Assembly: GCF_014195325.1 (NCBI RefSeq)
Contig: NZ_JACIBK010000007.1
Span: 62,001 to 126,000, forward strand
Source: Rhizobium sp. BK650
GTDB lineage: Bacteria; Pseudomonadota; Alphaproteobacteria; Rhizobiales; Rhizobiaceae
Reading direction: 5' to 3'
DNA: 64,000 nt
Shown here: positions 50,392 through 59,460 of the stretch, piece after piece
Numbering within the stretch: the first letter of the stretch is position 1
How the letters are laid out: each line of letters starts with the position of its first letter
Translations under genes and position numbers: made by a program
The notes under the pieces: generated by a model
The model's database searches: none
Told to the model about the DNA's origin: nothing
What the model saw: the letters and a program-made list of their open reading frames with translations, nothing else

Positions 50392-50979
50392 GTGACAAAA
50401 ATCCTGATCGTGCCGGGCCTGTTCGGTTCCAACGAGGGGCATTGGCAGCGTTATTGGCTTGATGATGTGCCCCAGAGCCGGCTGATAGAGCAGGGCGATT
50501 GGAACCATGCCCGTCTCGATCACTGGATGGAGCGGCTGGAACAGGCGCTGCTGGAAGCTGGAGACGCTTACATCGTTGCCCATAGCCTCGGCTGTATTCT
50601 CACAGCCAGGCTCGCCGACCGGCCACTGGCTCGCAGGGTCAAGGGAGCGCTTTTGGTTGCCCCTTGTGATCTCCCCGCGACGGAGCGATTGCATCCCGGT
50701 TCGCTCGCCTTCGGCCCTATGCCGACAAACCCGCTTCCTTTTCCGAGCCTCACCGTCGGCAGCCTCGATGACAAGTACATGTCGCTCGACCGTCTGAGCT
50801 TCTACACCCGCCTCTGGAAAACCGAGGTCCGCAACATTGGTCTCGCAGGTCATATCAATATTGCCAGCGGTTTCGGCCGCTGGACCGGCGGCTATGCATT
50901 GTTCGATGTGGTGAAAGGCAAGGCGAAGGCAAAAAGACCGCAGATATCCATGCTCGCTGAGACTGCCGCATCGGCATGA
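50392..50979 (+). CDS. RBBP9/YdeN-family alpha/beta hydrolase
   Basis: This 195-residue serine hydrolase starts VTKILIVPGLFGSNEGHWQR, with the oxyanion segment PGLFGS and HW as in the RBBP9/YdeN group. The nucleophile elbow is VAHSLGC (Ser in HSLG), Asp is probably in SLDDKYM, and the catalytic His is in GLAGHINIASGFG. GTG 50392 follows AGGAGATAAC, a strong site; an upstream ATG lacks support. Cytosolic; substrate unknown. The ogt gene follows after 88 bases. Confidence 0.87.
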   Translation: MTKILIVPGLFGSNEGHWQRYWLDDVPQSRLIEQGDWNHARLDHWMERLEQALLEAGDAYIVAHSLGCILTARLADRPLARRVKGALLVAPCDLPATERLHPGSLAFGPMPTNPLPFPSLTVGSLDDKYMSLDRLSFYTRLWKTEVRNIGLAGHINIASGFGRWTGGYALFDVVKGKAKAKRPQISMLAETAASA

Positions 50980-51067
50980 CGCTTTATCGGGACGTGCGCA
51001 AGAAACGGGTTGAACTTAAGCTTCCATGGTACGATTCTAATGCCTGACGGAATATGAGGGCTTCACC

Positions 51068-51631
51068 ATGGCTCAGAAAGTGCACCAGTACCTGATCTTC
51101 GAAACTGCCGGCGGCTTTTGCGGCATTGCCTGGAGCGATGCCGGCGTGACGCGATTCCAGCTGCCGACGAAAAGTGCCGAGTCGACTGAACGCCTGCTGT
51201 TGCGTCGCCTGCCGGCCGCAGAACCAGGCACGCCGACATCGCAAATTCTGGAAGCGGTTGCTGCGGTAAAGCGCTACTTCGAAGGCGAAGAAATCGATTT
51301 TTCCACAGTAGCCGTCGACCTTGACGGTCAGGACGCATTTTTCCGGGATATCTATGCAGCCGCACGCCGCGTCGGCTGGGGTCGTACGACGACTTATGGG
51401 ACGCTGGCGAAGGAGCTCGGCGCCGGGCCGGAAGCCGCACGAGATGTGGGCCAGGCGATGGCGAAGAATCCAGTTGCGCTCATCATTCCCTGCCATCGGG
51501 TGCTTGCCGCAGGCGGCAAGATCGGCGGCTTTTCGGCGCCCGGCGGTTCAACCTCCAAGCTTCGCATGCTGGAGCTGGAAGGCGTTCATGTCGGCCCGCC
51601 GCCGCCTGCCCAGCAATCCCTCGATTTTTGA
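51068..51631 (+). CDS. ogt: Methylated-DNA-protein-cysteine methyltransferase
   Basis: This 187-residue suicide protein takes methyl groups from O6-methylguanine in DNA. NPVALIIPCHRVLAAGGKIG then GFSAPGG holds the acceptor Cys in PCHR. RRVGWGRTTTYGTLAKELGA, then EAARDVGQAMAKNP, is the DNA-binding helix region. The N-terminal domain is short and lacks the Ada methylphosphotriester part, so it is the Ogt type. It groups with phrB nearby as DNA-damage repair. Confidence 0.94.
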   Translation: MAQKVHQYLIFETAGGFCGIAWSDAGVTRFQLPTKSAESTERLLLRRLPAAEPGTPTSQILEAVAAVKRYFEGEEIDFSTVAVDLDGQDAFFRDIYAAARRVGWGRTTTYGTLAKELGAGPEAARDVGQAMAKNPVALIIPCHRVLAAGGKIGGFSAPGGSTSKLRMLELEGVHVGPPPPAQQSLDF

Positions 51632-51706
51632 GGGCGCACAGCAAGCGAGTACTTGGAATCTGCAGAAATAGCTCGCTATAAATCTTTGTCTGTAGCGAGG
51701 TTTTTC

Positions 51707-52096
51707 ATGAAGAAGATTTTTAACCCGCCATCTGTCCGTCGGCCCTTCGGAAATTACAATCACGGCCTTCTCGTGCCGCCGGGCGCGTCCTTGCTGGTCA
51801 CGTCAGGTCAGCTCGGCATCGGCCTCGATGAAAAGATTCCCGAGGATGTGACGGGCCAGGCCGAGCTCTGCTTCGAGGCGATCAAGGCGATCCTTGCCGA
51901 GGCCGAGATGAGCTTTGCCGATGTCATCCGCATTTCCGGCTTCGTGACGAAGCGGGAAGATTTCCCAGCCTATATGGCAGTGCGCGACCGGTTCACGCTC
52001 GACCCGAAACCTGCCTCGACCCTCATCATCATCAACGGCTTTACCCGGCCGGAATTCCTGGTCGAAGTGGAAGTAACGGCTGCGAAGGTTTTCTAA
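51707..52096 (+). CDS. RidA-family protein
   Basis: This 129-residue protein is of the RidA/YjgF family, which hydrolyses reactive enamines and imines formed by PLP enzymes such as threonine dehydratase. LVTSGQLGIGLDEKIPEDVT, AELCFEAIKAILAEAEMSFA and VIRISGFVTKREDF follow the family pattern. The Arg of the active site (usually RxxxE near the end) is less clear: it reads NGFTRPEFLVEVEVTAAKVF, with R in TRPE. The ATG has GAGG 7 bases upstream. The ilvA product at 26.5 kb is a classical source of its substrate. Confidence 0.87.
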   Translation: MKKIFNPPSVRRPFGNYNHGLLVPPGASLLVTSGQLGIGLDEKIPEDVTGQAELCFEAIKAILAEAEMSFADVIRISGFVTKREDFPAYMAVRDRFTLDPKPASTLIIINGFTRPEFLVEVEVTAAKVF

Positions 52097-52262
52097 GGTT
52101 CGATCGCAAGCATCGCCGCGATACGGCCGCGCCGCTCAATGGCGTGGCAGCATGCATGCAAGCCGCTTCCTAAACGTCGCAATCTTCAGATTCGCTTGCC
52201 AGCGTTTCAGCGCTTGTTTTCGCATCTCGCTGTTGCAGACGGCTGCGCATTTTTGCACGACT

Positions 52263-52844
52263 TTAGAAGCGCTCCATCGCGCTCTTCACCTTCGCGAGAA
52301 ATGCTGCCCGCGTCTCCGGGGTGCAATTGTTCATGTCGTAATGGGCGAGAAAGGTGACTGGCTTGAGCGGATTGATCTGCGCCCGCAGAACCCGCTTGAC
52401 GATCTTTTTCGGTGGATTGCCGGCAACGAAGGCGCGGAAAGGCGTCGCGCCATAGGTCAGCACCGCCCCAAGCTTCTTGATATGCCGCAGGCGGGATTCG
52501 ACCTTGCCGTCCACGAGCGCGAAGGAAACGCCGGGAAGCCAGACCCGGTCGAAATAGCCTTTCAGGATCGCCGGGAAACCGAAATTCCAAACCGGTGTGC
52601 AGATGACCAGCGCCTCGGCCTGTTTCAGCCTCTCGACATAGGGTTTTACCAGCGAAATATTGTCGGGATAGTCATGATAGACGAGCCGGTCGTGCCTCGA
52701 GAGAACGGGGTCGAAATTTTCCGCATAGAGGTCGCACGCATCCACCTCATGTCCGGCTTTGGCGAGGCTCTCCAGCGTCTGTCTGTAGAGCGCCTTGCCG
52801 TAGCTTTCCTCGACCGGGTGCGAGTGGACAACCAGAACCCTCAT
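52263..52844 (-). CDS. NAD(P)H oxidoreductase, flavodoxin-like (NQO/MdaB type)
   Basis: This is a 193-residue flavoprotein. MRVLVVHSHPVEESYGKALY is the FAD/FMN phosphate loop of the NQO1-like fold, EALVICTPVWNFGFPAILKG then YFDRVWLPG is the family core, and LTYGATPFRAF follows. It reduces quinones or a substrate-derived intermediate. Its ATG overlaps the stop of the FAD-oxidase gene by 4 bases; it is the last gene of the six-gene catabolic operon reading from 58327 down. Confidence 0.88.
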   Translation of the reverse strand: MRVLVVHSHPVEESYGKALYRQTLESLAKAGHEVDACDLYAENFDPVLSRHDRLVYHDYPDNISLVKPYVERLKQAEALVICTPVWNFGFPAILKGYFDRVWLPGVSFALVDGKVESRLRHIKKLGAVLTYGATPFRAFVAGNPPKKIVKRVLRAQINPLKPVTFLAHYDMNNCTPETRAAFLAKVKSAMERF

Positions 52845-54250
52845 GAGGCCTCCATGACGGCCGCAAGACCGGGGAAGAGATAGTTCTTGCCGGCGTTGAA
52901 ATCGAAATTGGGGTTCTCCCAGGCGATCATCTTGCCGGGGTTCAGCAGCCCCTTCGGATCGGTCTCGTGCTTGAAGGCGAGCTGCACCTTGTCGGTACGC
53001 TTCATGCCGCCTTCTTCCAGTGTATAGCGGTGTGGGTTGAAGATCGGGCAGCCATGGTCCTGATGGATCTGGATGATCTCTTCCAGCCGCTCCTCTGTCG
53101 TGTAGCGCACCAGCGGCAGGCCCGAGCACTGGATCTGCCCGTCGAACTTGATGAATTCGAGATGGCCCGGCACCTCGTCGCCGAAAATCTCCACCATCTT
53201 CTGTACCTTGGCGACATGGTCCGGCCCCGGATACTGCACCTGCAGATAGGTGAAGGTTGGATCGACCTTGAGCGCACGCAGCGTCGTATGGTTCCAGGCA
53301 AGCTCATAGGCGTGCGGAATGCCGCGCATGCTTTCGACCTTGTCGGAGCGGAATATGATCTCGCCCCTCTGCGCCGCCGTGAAGGCCAAAAAGGCATCCA
53401 TTGAATGCGGCGCGATCATCAGCACGACGACCGACTGTCCCTGGCGGATATAGGGCTTGTGGCGGGTGAAATAGTCATACGGGATGGGTGCCGCAATCGG
53501 CGCGATTTCCTTGACGAGAATGCCGTTGCATTTTGCCAGCGCGTCGGAGAAGCGCACCGCGTCCATGAAGTCGTCGTAGCCGACCAGAACATCCACCCAG
53601 TCATAGGCGGGCGCGAGCGGCATCTCGATTTCCGTGATGATGCCGTTGGTGCCATAGGCATGGCTGACCTTCTGCAGGTCCCAGCCGGTAAGATCGAGCA
53701 CCCGCGGCTCCGCCTCCATGGTCACGACCCGCAGGCGCAGGATATTGCCGAGGTCGCGCAATCCGCCCCAGGTGATCGAACCGACGCCGCCCGAGCCGCC
53801 GGCAATGAAGCCGCCGACCGTCGCCGTCTGCGCGGTTGATGGATGAAAGCGCAGCTCCTGGCCGGAATGCGCCTTGGTCTGCTTGTCGAGCTGGGCAATC
53901 ACGATACCGGGTTCGCAGATGATACGGCCCGGATGGATTTCCTTGATCTTGTCCATGGCCGCAAGGTTGAGCACGATACCGCCAGACAGCGGCATGGCTT
54001 GGCCGTAATTGCCCGTACCGGCGCCACGTGGGGTGACGGGGACGCCATGGGCGAAGGCGACTTTCAGCGTCTGGATGACTTCGGCCTCGTTCTTCGGCGT
54101 GACGATGATATCGGCCGTCACATTGTCGAGCTGCGCTTTCAGGATCGGCGAATACCAGTAGAAATCGCGGCTCTTCTGGCGGACGAGCGCCGGATTATCC
54201 TCGATCGCGATGCCTTCGAGTTCTTTTTTGATTTTCTGATAATCGGCCAT
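52841..54250 (-). CDS. FAD-linked oxidase (GlcD/VAO family)
   Basis: This 469-residue flavoprotein has the PCMH FAD domain: VTPRGAGTGNYGQAMPLSGG and FHPSTAQTATVGGFIAGGSG then GVGSITWGG. The C-terminal FAD-oxidase domain ends GLLNPGKMI. It probably oxidises a 2-hydroxy acid or heterocycle-derived acid. ATG 54250 (MADYQKIKKELEGI) lies one base from the upstream deaminase-like gene's stop. The operon context (cytosine-deaminase-like hydrolase, THI5-like importer) suggests breakdown of a nitrogen heterocycle; the actual substrate cannot be read from sequence. Confidence 0.88.
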   Translation of the reverse strand: MADYQKIKKELEGIAIEDNPALVRQKSRDFYWYSPILKAQLDNVTADIIVTPKNEAEVIQTLKVAFAHGVPVTPRGAGTGNYGQAMPLSGGIVLNLAAMDKIKEIHPGRIICEPGIVIAQLDKQTKAHSGQELRFHPSTAQTATVGGFIAGGSGGVGSITWGGLRDLGNILRLRVVTMEAEPRVLDLTGWDLQKVSHAYGTNGIITEIEMPLAPAYDWVDVLVGYDDFMDAVRFSDALAKCNGILVKEIAPIAAPIPYDYFTRHKPYIRQGQSVVVLMIAPHSMDAFLAFTAAQRGEIIFRSDKVESMRGIPHAYELAWNHTTLRALKVDPTFTYLQVQYPGPDHVAKVQKMVEIFGDEVPGHLEFIKFDGQIQCSGLPLVRYTTEERLEEIIQIHQDHGCPIFNPHRYTLEEGGMKRTDKVQLAFKHETDPKGLLNPGKMIAWENPNFDFNAGKNYLFPGLAAVMEAS

Positions 54251-54251
54251 C

Positions 54252-55565
54252 TCAGCCTCCAACGACGCTATCGAGTTCACGGTAATCCGGCAGGCTGCGG
54301 TCGATCACCTTGCCGCGGCGAAGCACGACGCGGTCAGACTGCGGACGGGAAAGGAATTCGCTCCAGCGCCTTGCGCTGAAGAGCACGAGATCGGCAGGGC
54401 CGCCGACCGCAATACGGCCCATCTGCGGCCTGCCGACGATCCTGGCCGGTGACGTCGTGACGATACGCGCTGCGCTATCGAGCGGATGATCAAGATGCAG
54501 GATGCGCACCGCCTCGCGGAACACTTCCACCGGATCGAGATCGCCATAGGCATAAAAGGGATCGCGCGTATTGTCGGAGGAAACGGCTGTCTCAACGCCG
54601 GCAGCTGCCAGCTCCTTGAAAAGCGTGACGCCACGCCAGCGCGGTGTCCGCCCAGAGTACCGGTCCTGCAGGTACATGTTGCACATCGGCAGCGAGATGA
54701 TCGAGATCCCCGCTTTGTAAACCAGTTCCACCGTCCGTTGGGCAGTATCGTCATCCTGCCGGGCAAGCGAGCAGCAATGACCTGCCGTCACCTTGCCTTC
54801 GAAGCGGTTGCGCAGAACGGCTTCGGCAATCACCCTCAATGTCTCCGCGCTCGGATCATCCGTCTCGTCGACATGCAGATCGACATCGAGACCATTCTCC
54901 GCCGCTGCCCGCAAAAGCGTATCGAGCTGCCAGTCGAGCGTTGGTCCCATCCTGGTGACACCGCCCAGCAGCCCGCCCCTGTCCTTCACGACAGCAACGA
55001 GATCAGCGAAAAATACCTCATCGACCATGTTGTCCAGCGGGAAGAGAGCGACCGCCTGCAAGGCAATCTTGTCTTTCCATTCCTCCCGGATATCAGCAAA
55101 CACCTCGAAGGAAATACGGTGCTGGGGAGCCAGCGAATCCAGATGTGTCCGGATGAGGCTGGTGCCGTGCGCAAAGGCCGAGCGCAGCGAGAATTCCATA
55201 CGCTTTCGCACATCGGCGGCCGACCAATTGGCTTCGCGGTCTCTGCCGACCGCCTCCAGTGCGCCGATGAAGGTCCCATCGGGATTGGGCTTGCGCGGCC
55301 AAATATGGCCCTTGTCCAGATGCGTATGCACATCGGCAAAGCAGGGCCAGACCATGCCTTCTTTCATGTCGGACTTGGCAAATTCCACCGGCGCCGTGCC
55401 TGGTGGCAGGATTGCCGCGATGAGACCATCCGCAATCACGATATCGGCTTTAACGAGCCCCTCGGTTGCGGCAGCCGTATAGCCGGCGGTGGAGACCGCC
55501 GGAAGCGTCGCATTAGCGAGCACGAAGCGGCCTGCATTGGGGGGAGACATGAAGGAATAGGTCAT
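54252..55565 (-). CDS. Cytosine-deaminase-like amidohydrolase
   Basis: This is a 437-residue TIM-barrel metal hydrolase. CFADVHTHLDKGHIWPRKP gives the HxH metal site and HLDKG of the cytosine deaminase (CodA) branch. VDLHVDETDDPS, VTAGHCCSLA and AVSSDNTRDPFYAYGD supply the further His, Glu and Asp. In this branch substrates include cytosine, isoguanine, creatinine and related rings. It overlaps the permease gene by one base (TGATG-type junction) and precedes the FAD oxidase. Hydrolysis of an imported ring compound is likely. Confidence 0.9.
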   Translation of the reverse strand: MTYSFMSPPNAGRFVLANATLPAVSTAGYTAAATEGLVKADIVIADGLIAAILPPGTAPVEFAKSDMKEGMVWPCFADVHTHLDKGHIWPRKPNPDGTFIGALEAVGRDREANWSAADVRKRMEFSLRSAFAHGTSLIRTHLDSLAPQHRISFEVFADIREEWKDKIALQAVALFPLDNMVDEVFFADLVAVVKDRGGLLGGVTRMGPTLDWQLDTLLRAAAENGLDVDLHVDETDDPSAETLRVIAEAVLRNRFEGKVTAGHCCSLARQDDDTAQRTVELVYKAGISIISLPMCNMYLQDRYSGRTPRWRGVTLFKELAAAGVETAVSSDNTRDPFYAYGDLDPVEVFREAVRILHLDHPLDSAARIVTTSPARIVGRPQMGRIAVGGPADLVLFSARRWSEFLSRPQSDRVVLRRGKVIDRSLPDYRELDSVVGG

Positions 55566-56422
55566 CAGTTCTCCCGCTTCAGGCTGCTTTCATGCCAGCG
55601 ATGCAGGCTGAGCCATGAAATGAAGGAGGTAATGGCGAAGATCGCGACGCCGAGCATGGAGAGCATGAAGAGCGCGGCGAAAAGGCGGGGAATGTTCATG
55701 CGGTATTGCGATTCCAGCAGACGGAAGGCGAGGCCGGAGCCGGCTCCTGCCGACCCTGCAGCGAACTCCGCAACCACGGCCGCGATCAGCGCGAGACCGC
55801 CGCCGATACGAAGCCCGGTCATGAAATAGGGTTGGGCCGCCGGGATCTTCAGATAGATCAGCGTCTGCCAACGTGAGGCGCCGTAGAGTTCGAAAAGGTT
55901 GATCAAATTGTGATCGACGCTCTTCAGGCCCTGCACCATGTTCGAGAGAATCGGAAAGAAGGCGACGAGGAAAGCGCAGATCAGAAGCGCCACCTGGGTC
56001 GAAGGCGCATAGATGAGGATCAGCGGCGAGATTGCCACGATCGGTGTCACCTGCAGAATGACGGCGAGCGGATAGAAGGCGATTTCGATCCAGCGCGATT
56101 GCACCAGGAAGATCGCAAACCCGACGCCGCCAATCAGCGCCAGGACAAGCGATATGAGGGTGATCTGCGTGGTCACCCAAAGGGCAGGGGCAAGCGTATC
56201 CCAGTCGCTGATGAAAGCTGCGGCCACGGCGCCGGGACCTGGCAGGATATAGGGCGGAACGCCCGACAGCACGACGTAGATCTCCCAGATGAGGATAAGT
56301 ACGCCGATCACCAGAAAGGGCACGGCGATGCGCAGTGCCAATTCACGCCTCTTTGCGTTGATCGGAGCGGGAACGGACAGGGGCACGGTCTCGCTTGTTT
56401 CGATGCTCTCGACGCTCATCAA
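55565..56422 (-). CDS. ABC transporter permease (SsuC/ThiX/TauC type)
   Basis: This 285-residue inner-membrane permease has about six spans (RIAVPFLVIGVLILIWEIYV, ITLISLVLALIGGVGFAIFL, AVILQVTPIVAISPLILIYA). The EAA-like loop ELYGASRWQTLIYLKIPAAQ contacts the ATPase. It belongs to the nitrate/sulfonate/pyrimidine-precursor importer family. It overlaps the ATPase gene by 4 bases and the deaminase-like gene by one base. Confidence 0.93.
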   Translation of the reverse strand: MMSVESIETSETVPLSVPAPINAKRRELALRIAVPFLVIGVLILIWEIYVVLSGVPPYILPGPGAVAAAFISDWDTLAPALWVTTQITLISLVLALIGGVGFAIFLVQSRWIEIAFYPLAVILQVTPIVAISPLILIYAPSTQVALLICAFLVAFFPILSNMVQGLKSVDHNLINLFELYGASRWQTLIYLKIPAAQPYFMTGLRIGGGLALIAAVVAEFAAGSAGAGSGLAFRLLESQYRMNIPRLFAALFMLSMLGVAIFAITSFISWLSLHRWHESSLKREN

Positions 56423-57243
56423 TGTTCCTCCGCTCCGCCTATCGCCTCGATCAGCGAACGCGATGCAGTCTCGCAGGCCAGACGGTATTCTTCAGAGGTT
56501 CGGTAATGGGAATCCCGCTCGAGGCTTGTCGTTAGCGGAAAATCCGCATGAACACGGCCCGGCCGCGCCTTCATCACCACGATCCGGTTGGAGAGGTAGG
56601 CGGACTCGAAGACGGAATGCGTCACGAAAATCACCGTAATGCCCGTCGTTTTCCAGAGCCGCAAAACGTCGTCGTTGAGCTTCTGGCGGGTGATTTCGTC
56701 GAGCGCTGCAAAGGGCTCGTCCATCAGCAGCAGTTTCGGGTTGGTCACCAACGCACGAGCGATGGACACGCGCATCTTCATGCCGCCGGAGAGTTCCCGT
56801 GGATAGGCATCGGCGAAATCCTGCAGGCCGACGGTCGCGAGGACTTCCATGATCCGATCCTTGGCTTCCGCCTTGGAAACGCCGCGCAGTTTCAGCGGCA
56901 GGAAGACATTGCCGAAAACAGTCTTCCAGGGCATCAGCGTCGGCTCCTGGAAAACGAAGCCGATATCGCCTTCCGGCAGGCCCTTCGAATTGATGCGCGA
57001 ACTTGGCCAGTCGATCTTGCCGGACGTGGCGCCGCCAAGACCGGCGATGATGCGCAGGGCGGTGGATTTGCCGCAGCCGGAAGGGCCGAGAAGGCTGATG
57101 AACTCGCCGCTTTCGACTGTCAGCGACATGCCCGAAAGCGCGATCGTGCCGCTGGAAAAGACCTTGGAGACAGACTGCATGACGACCAGCGGCCGCTTGC
57201 GAATTTCCCTCGAAGGTGCCGCCTTGGTTTCGGCTAGGGACAT
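56419..57243 (-). CDS. ABC transporter ATP-binding protein
   Basis: This is a 274-residue ATPase. Walker A is LLGPSGCGKSTALRII, the Q-loop is GFVFQEPTLMPWKT, the signature is RELSGGMKMRVSIARAL and Walker B is PKLLLMDEPFAALDE. VIFVTHSVFESAYLSNRIVV holds the switch His. It powers import with the adjacent permease and THI5-like binding protein. It lies 67 bases after the binding-protein gene. Confidence 0.96.
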   Translation of the reverse strand: MSLAETKAAPSREIRKRPLVVMQSVSKVFSSGTIALSGMSLTVESGEFISLLGPSGCGKSTALRIIAGLGGATSGKIDWPSSRINSKGLPEGDIGFVFQEPTLMPWKTVFGNVFLPLKLRGVSKAEAKDRIMEVLATVGLQDFADAYPRELSGGMKMRVSIARALVTNPKLLLMDEPFAALDEITRQKLNDDVLRLWKTTGITVIFVTHSVFESAYLSNRIVVMKARPGRVHADFPLTTSLERDSHYRTSEEYRLACETASRSLIEAIGGAEEH

Positions 57244-57310
57244 TCTCTCGCTCTTTTATCGAAGGGGATGCAGCCCGCCGCCGTCAAGCGACGGGCCTGC
57301 CTTGGGGGGC

Positions 57311-58327
57311 TTATTTCTTCAGCGATGCGCCCACGTTCTTGCAGACGAATTTCGTTGTGAAGGCCTTGGTGTAGTCGGTGTCAGCCTTGACGACCTTGAT
57401 CGCCACCATCTCGTCAAAGAATTTCTTGTAGTGAGCGTCGGTGATGCAGCCGATGCCTTTGTCCAGGCCTTCACCGGATTCGACAATTCCGTATTCCTTC
57501 AGCTTGGCGATCGAATAAGCGATCTGGCCATCCGTCATTTCCGGATTGTCTTTCTTGATCAGCGCATTGGCCTTGCTGTTGTCGCCATAGAGGTAGTTGT
57601 ACCAGCCCTCGATCGAGGCATCGACGAAACGCTGCACGACATCAGGCTTGGTTTCGACCATCTGCTGCGTCGTTGTGATCATCGTCGAATAGGGCGAGTA
57701 GCCGTTATCGGCGAGCAGAAAGACCTTTGGCTCCCAACCGGTCTGCTTCTGGATTTCATAGGGCTCCGAAGTCAGATAGCCCTGCTGGGCCGATTGCTTG
57801 TCGGCAAGGAAAGGACCCGGGTTGAAGTTGTAGGGCTTGAACTGTTCGTCCTTGAAGCCTTTAAAATTGGCCTTCATCCATTCGAAATAGGTAAGGTAGC
57901 CGTCCTTGCTGAGGAACAGGGTCTTCAGCTTGGCGAGATCCTCGAACTTGTCGATGCCGGCATCGGGATGAGCGATCAGGATCTGCGGATCCTTCTGGAA
58001 GATCGCAGCGACATCGACGAGCGGAATGCCTTGCTCGATGGCTGAGAGTTCACCCTGCGGTCCACCCATGTAGAAATCGATCTTGCCAGAGATCAGCAGC
58101 GCATTGTTGGCGGCATTCGGGCCACCCTGAACGATGGAAACGTCGAGGCCATATTTGGCATAGGTTCCGTCAGCAACCGCCTGATAGAAGCCGCCATGTT
58201 CGGCCTGCGCCAGCCAGTTGGTGCCATAGCTGACCTTGTCGAGCGCATAGCCGGGCATGCTGGCGGCAAGCATGCCGCCAAGCCCAAGAACTGCAGAAAA
58301 TACGGATGTTTTCAAACTGTTGGACAT
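57311..58327 (-). CDS. NMT1/THI5-like periplasmic substrate-binding protein
   Basis: This 338-residue exported protein has a signal peptide, SLKTSVFSAVLGLGGMLAAS, and mature text from about YALDKVSYGTNWLAQAEHGG. GTNWLAQAEHGGFYQAVADG and KYGLDVSIVQGGPNAANNAL are typical of THI5/NMT1 proteins that bind thiamine-pyrimidine precursors or aromatic nitrogen compounds. It is the first gene of the operon and its ATG is 182 bases from the divergent LysR start. Confidence 0.92.
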   Translation of the reverse strand: MSNSLKTSVFSAVLGLGGMLAASMPGYALDKVSYGTNWLAQAEHGGFYQAVADGTYAKYGLDVSIVQGGPNAANNALLISGKIDFYMGGPQGELSAIEQGIPLVDVAAIFQKDPQILIAHPDAGIDKFEDLAKLKTLFLSKDGYLTYFEWMKANFKGFKDEQFKPYNFNPGPFLADKQSAQQGYLTSEPYEIQKQTGWEPKVFLLADNGYSPYSTMITTTQQMVETKPDVVQRFVDASIEGWYNYLYGDNSKANALIKKDNPEMTDGQIAYSIAKLKEYGIVESGEGLDKGIGCITDAHYKKFFDEMVAIKVVKADTDYTKAFTTKFVCKNVGASLKK

Positions 58328-58433
58328 GGCGACGTTCCCCTTCTGGTGCCTTGGAAGCTCGTTTTCGGCTTCCGATTTTCTTCATTTGAACGATTGCGTC
58401 GCTCTTTGAAAAGCAGCAAAATTCGTGCGCAGT

Positions 58434-58450
58434 GATGCCTTTTTGGCATC
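58434..58450. promoter_or_regulatory. LysR binding-site palindrome
   Basis: GATGCC-TTTTT-GGCATC is a perfect interrupted palindrome. T at 58436 and A at 58448 are 11 bases apart, the T-N11-A rule for LysR proteins. It lies between the divergent LysR gene and the ABC operon, 60 bases before the LysR ATG. Confidence 0.72.
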
Positions 58451-58509
58451 TCAAAATATTCTGTGCCTAAATCAGGCGCTGTGCCCAAAAATGGTGCAAT
58501 GAGGTCGCA

Positions 58510-59460
58510 ATGCTGCACTCTAGAAAGCTTCTTTACATTAACGAGATCGCCCGCACCGGCTCAATTCGCAAGGCAGCAGCGCGTCTCAACGTGGCTTCTT
58601 CGGCCATTAACCGGCAGATTCTGGCATTAGAGGAGGAAATGGGCGCACCGCTCTTCGAGCGCCTGCCACGCGGCCTTCGCCTGACCGCCGCTGGTGAACT
58701 CTGCATCGAGCATATTCGCGAGGTTCTGAAAAACTATGAGCGGCTGGAAGGGCGCATCAAAAGCCTCAAGATGCAGCAGGCCGGCAAGGTGCGGCTAGTA
58801 ACGACGGTCGGTCTCGCCTCAGGGCCGTTGCCTGAAATCATCGCCCGGTTCCAGTCCGAGCATCCGCGTGTCTTCATCCAACTGCGCAACGATGCCGGGA
58901 CGATGACAGTCAATCCGGTGCTGTCTGGTGAGGTCGATATCGGCCTCGGCTTTAATATTCCCGCCACACCCGGTATCCGCACGCTCGGTAATTTCGATAT
59001 CCCGATCGGAGTCATTCTGCCGCCCGGTCATCCCCTGATCGGACCAGGTCCAATCAGCCTTGCCGATGTGGTGCAGGAGCGGCTGGTGCTCGCACAGCAG
59101 GGCACCAGTCTGCGTGAGGTCATCAATCTCGCGATGGCAAGGCTTGACATCCCTGTCGAACCGGTTCTGGAGACAAACGCTTCGGAAATGCTGAAGAAAC
59201 TGGTCAAATGCGGCGCAGGGCTATCCATGCTGAACCCGCTCGACGTCATCACCGAATGTCGTCAGGGTGAGTTGGTATTCCGTCCGATTGCCGAGCCGCA
59301 CAGCCGCCATCAGCCGATGAAGCTTTTTGCCCGCGCCCGCGCGCCGCTCGATTCCGCAACCAGCCTTTTCGCCGAATACCTGCTGGCCGAACTTGCAGGC
59401 CTCGTGCAGGAACTGCAGACCAAGGGGCACATCCCGCTCGAGCGGCCAGTTGTCGCGTGA
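58510..59460 (+). CDS. LysR-family regulator of the heterocycle operon
   Basis: This is a 316-residue regulator. RKLLYINEIARTGSIRKAAA then RLNVASSAINRQILALEEEM is the winged HTH. The effector domain starts near residue 92 (GKVRLVTTVGLASGPLPEII). Its start follows GAGGTCGCA. It is divergent from the ABC operon with the palindrome 58434-58450 between. It is also convergent with the creatininase gene, the two stops touching (59460/59461). It probably activates the operon in response to the imported compound or a breakdown product. Confidence 0.92.
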   Translation: MLHSRKLLYINEIARTGSIRKAAARLNVASSAINRQILALEEEMGAPLFERLPRGLRLTAAGELCIEHIREVLKNYERLEGRIKSLKMQQAGKVRLVTTVGLASGPLPEIIARFQSEHPRVFIQLRNDAGTMTVNPVLSGEVDIGLGFNIPATPGIRTLGNFDIPIGVILPPGHPLIGPGPISLADVVQERLVLAQQGTSLREVINLAMARLDIPVEPVLETNASEMLKKLVKCGAGLSMLNPLDVITECRQGELVFRPIAEPHSRHQPMKLFARARAPLDSATSLFAEYLLAELAGLVQELQTKGHIPLERPVVA

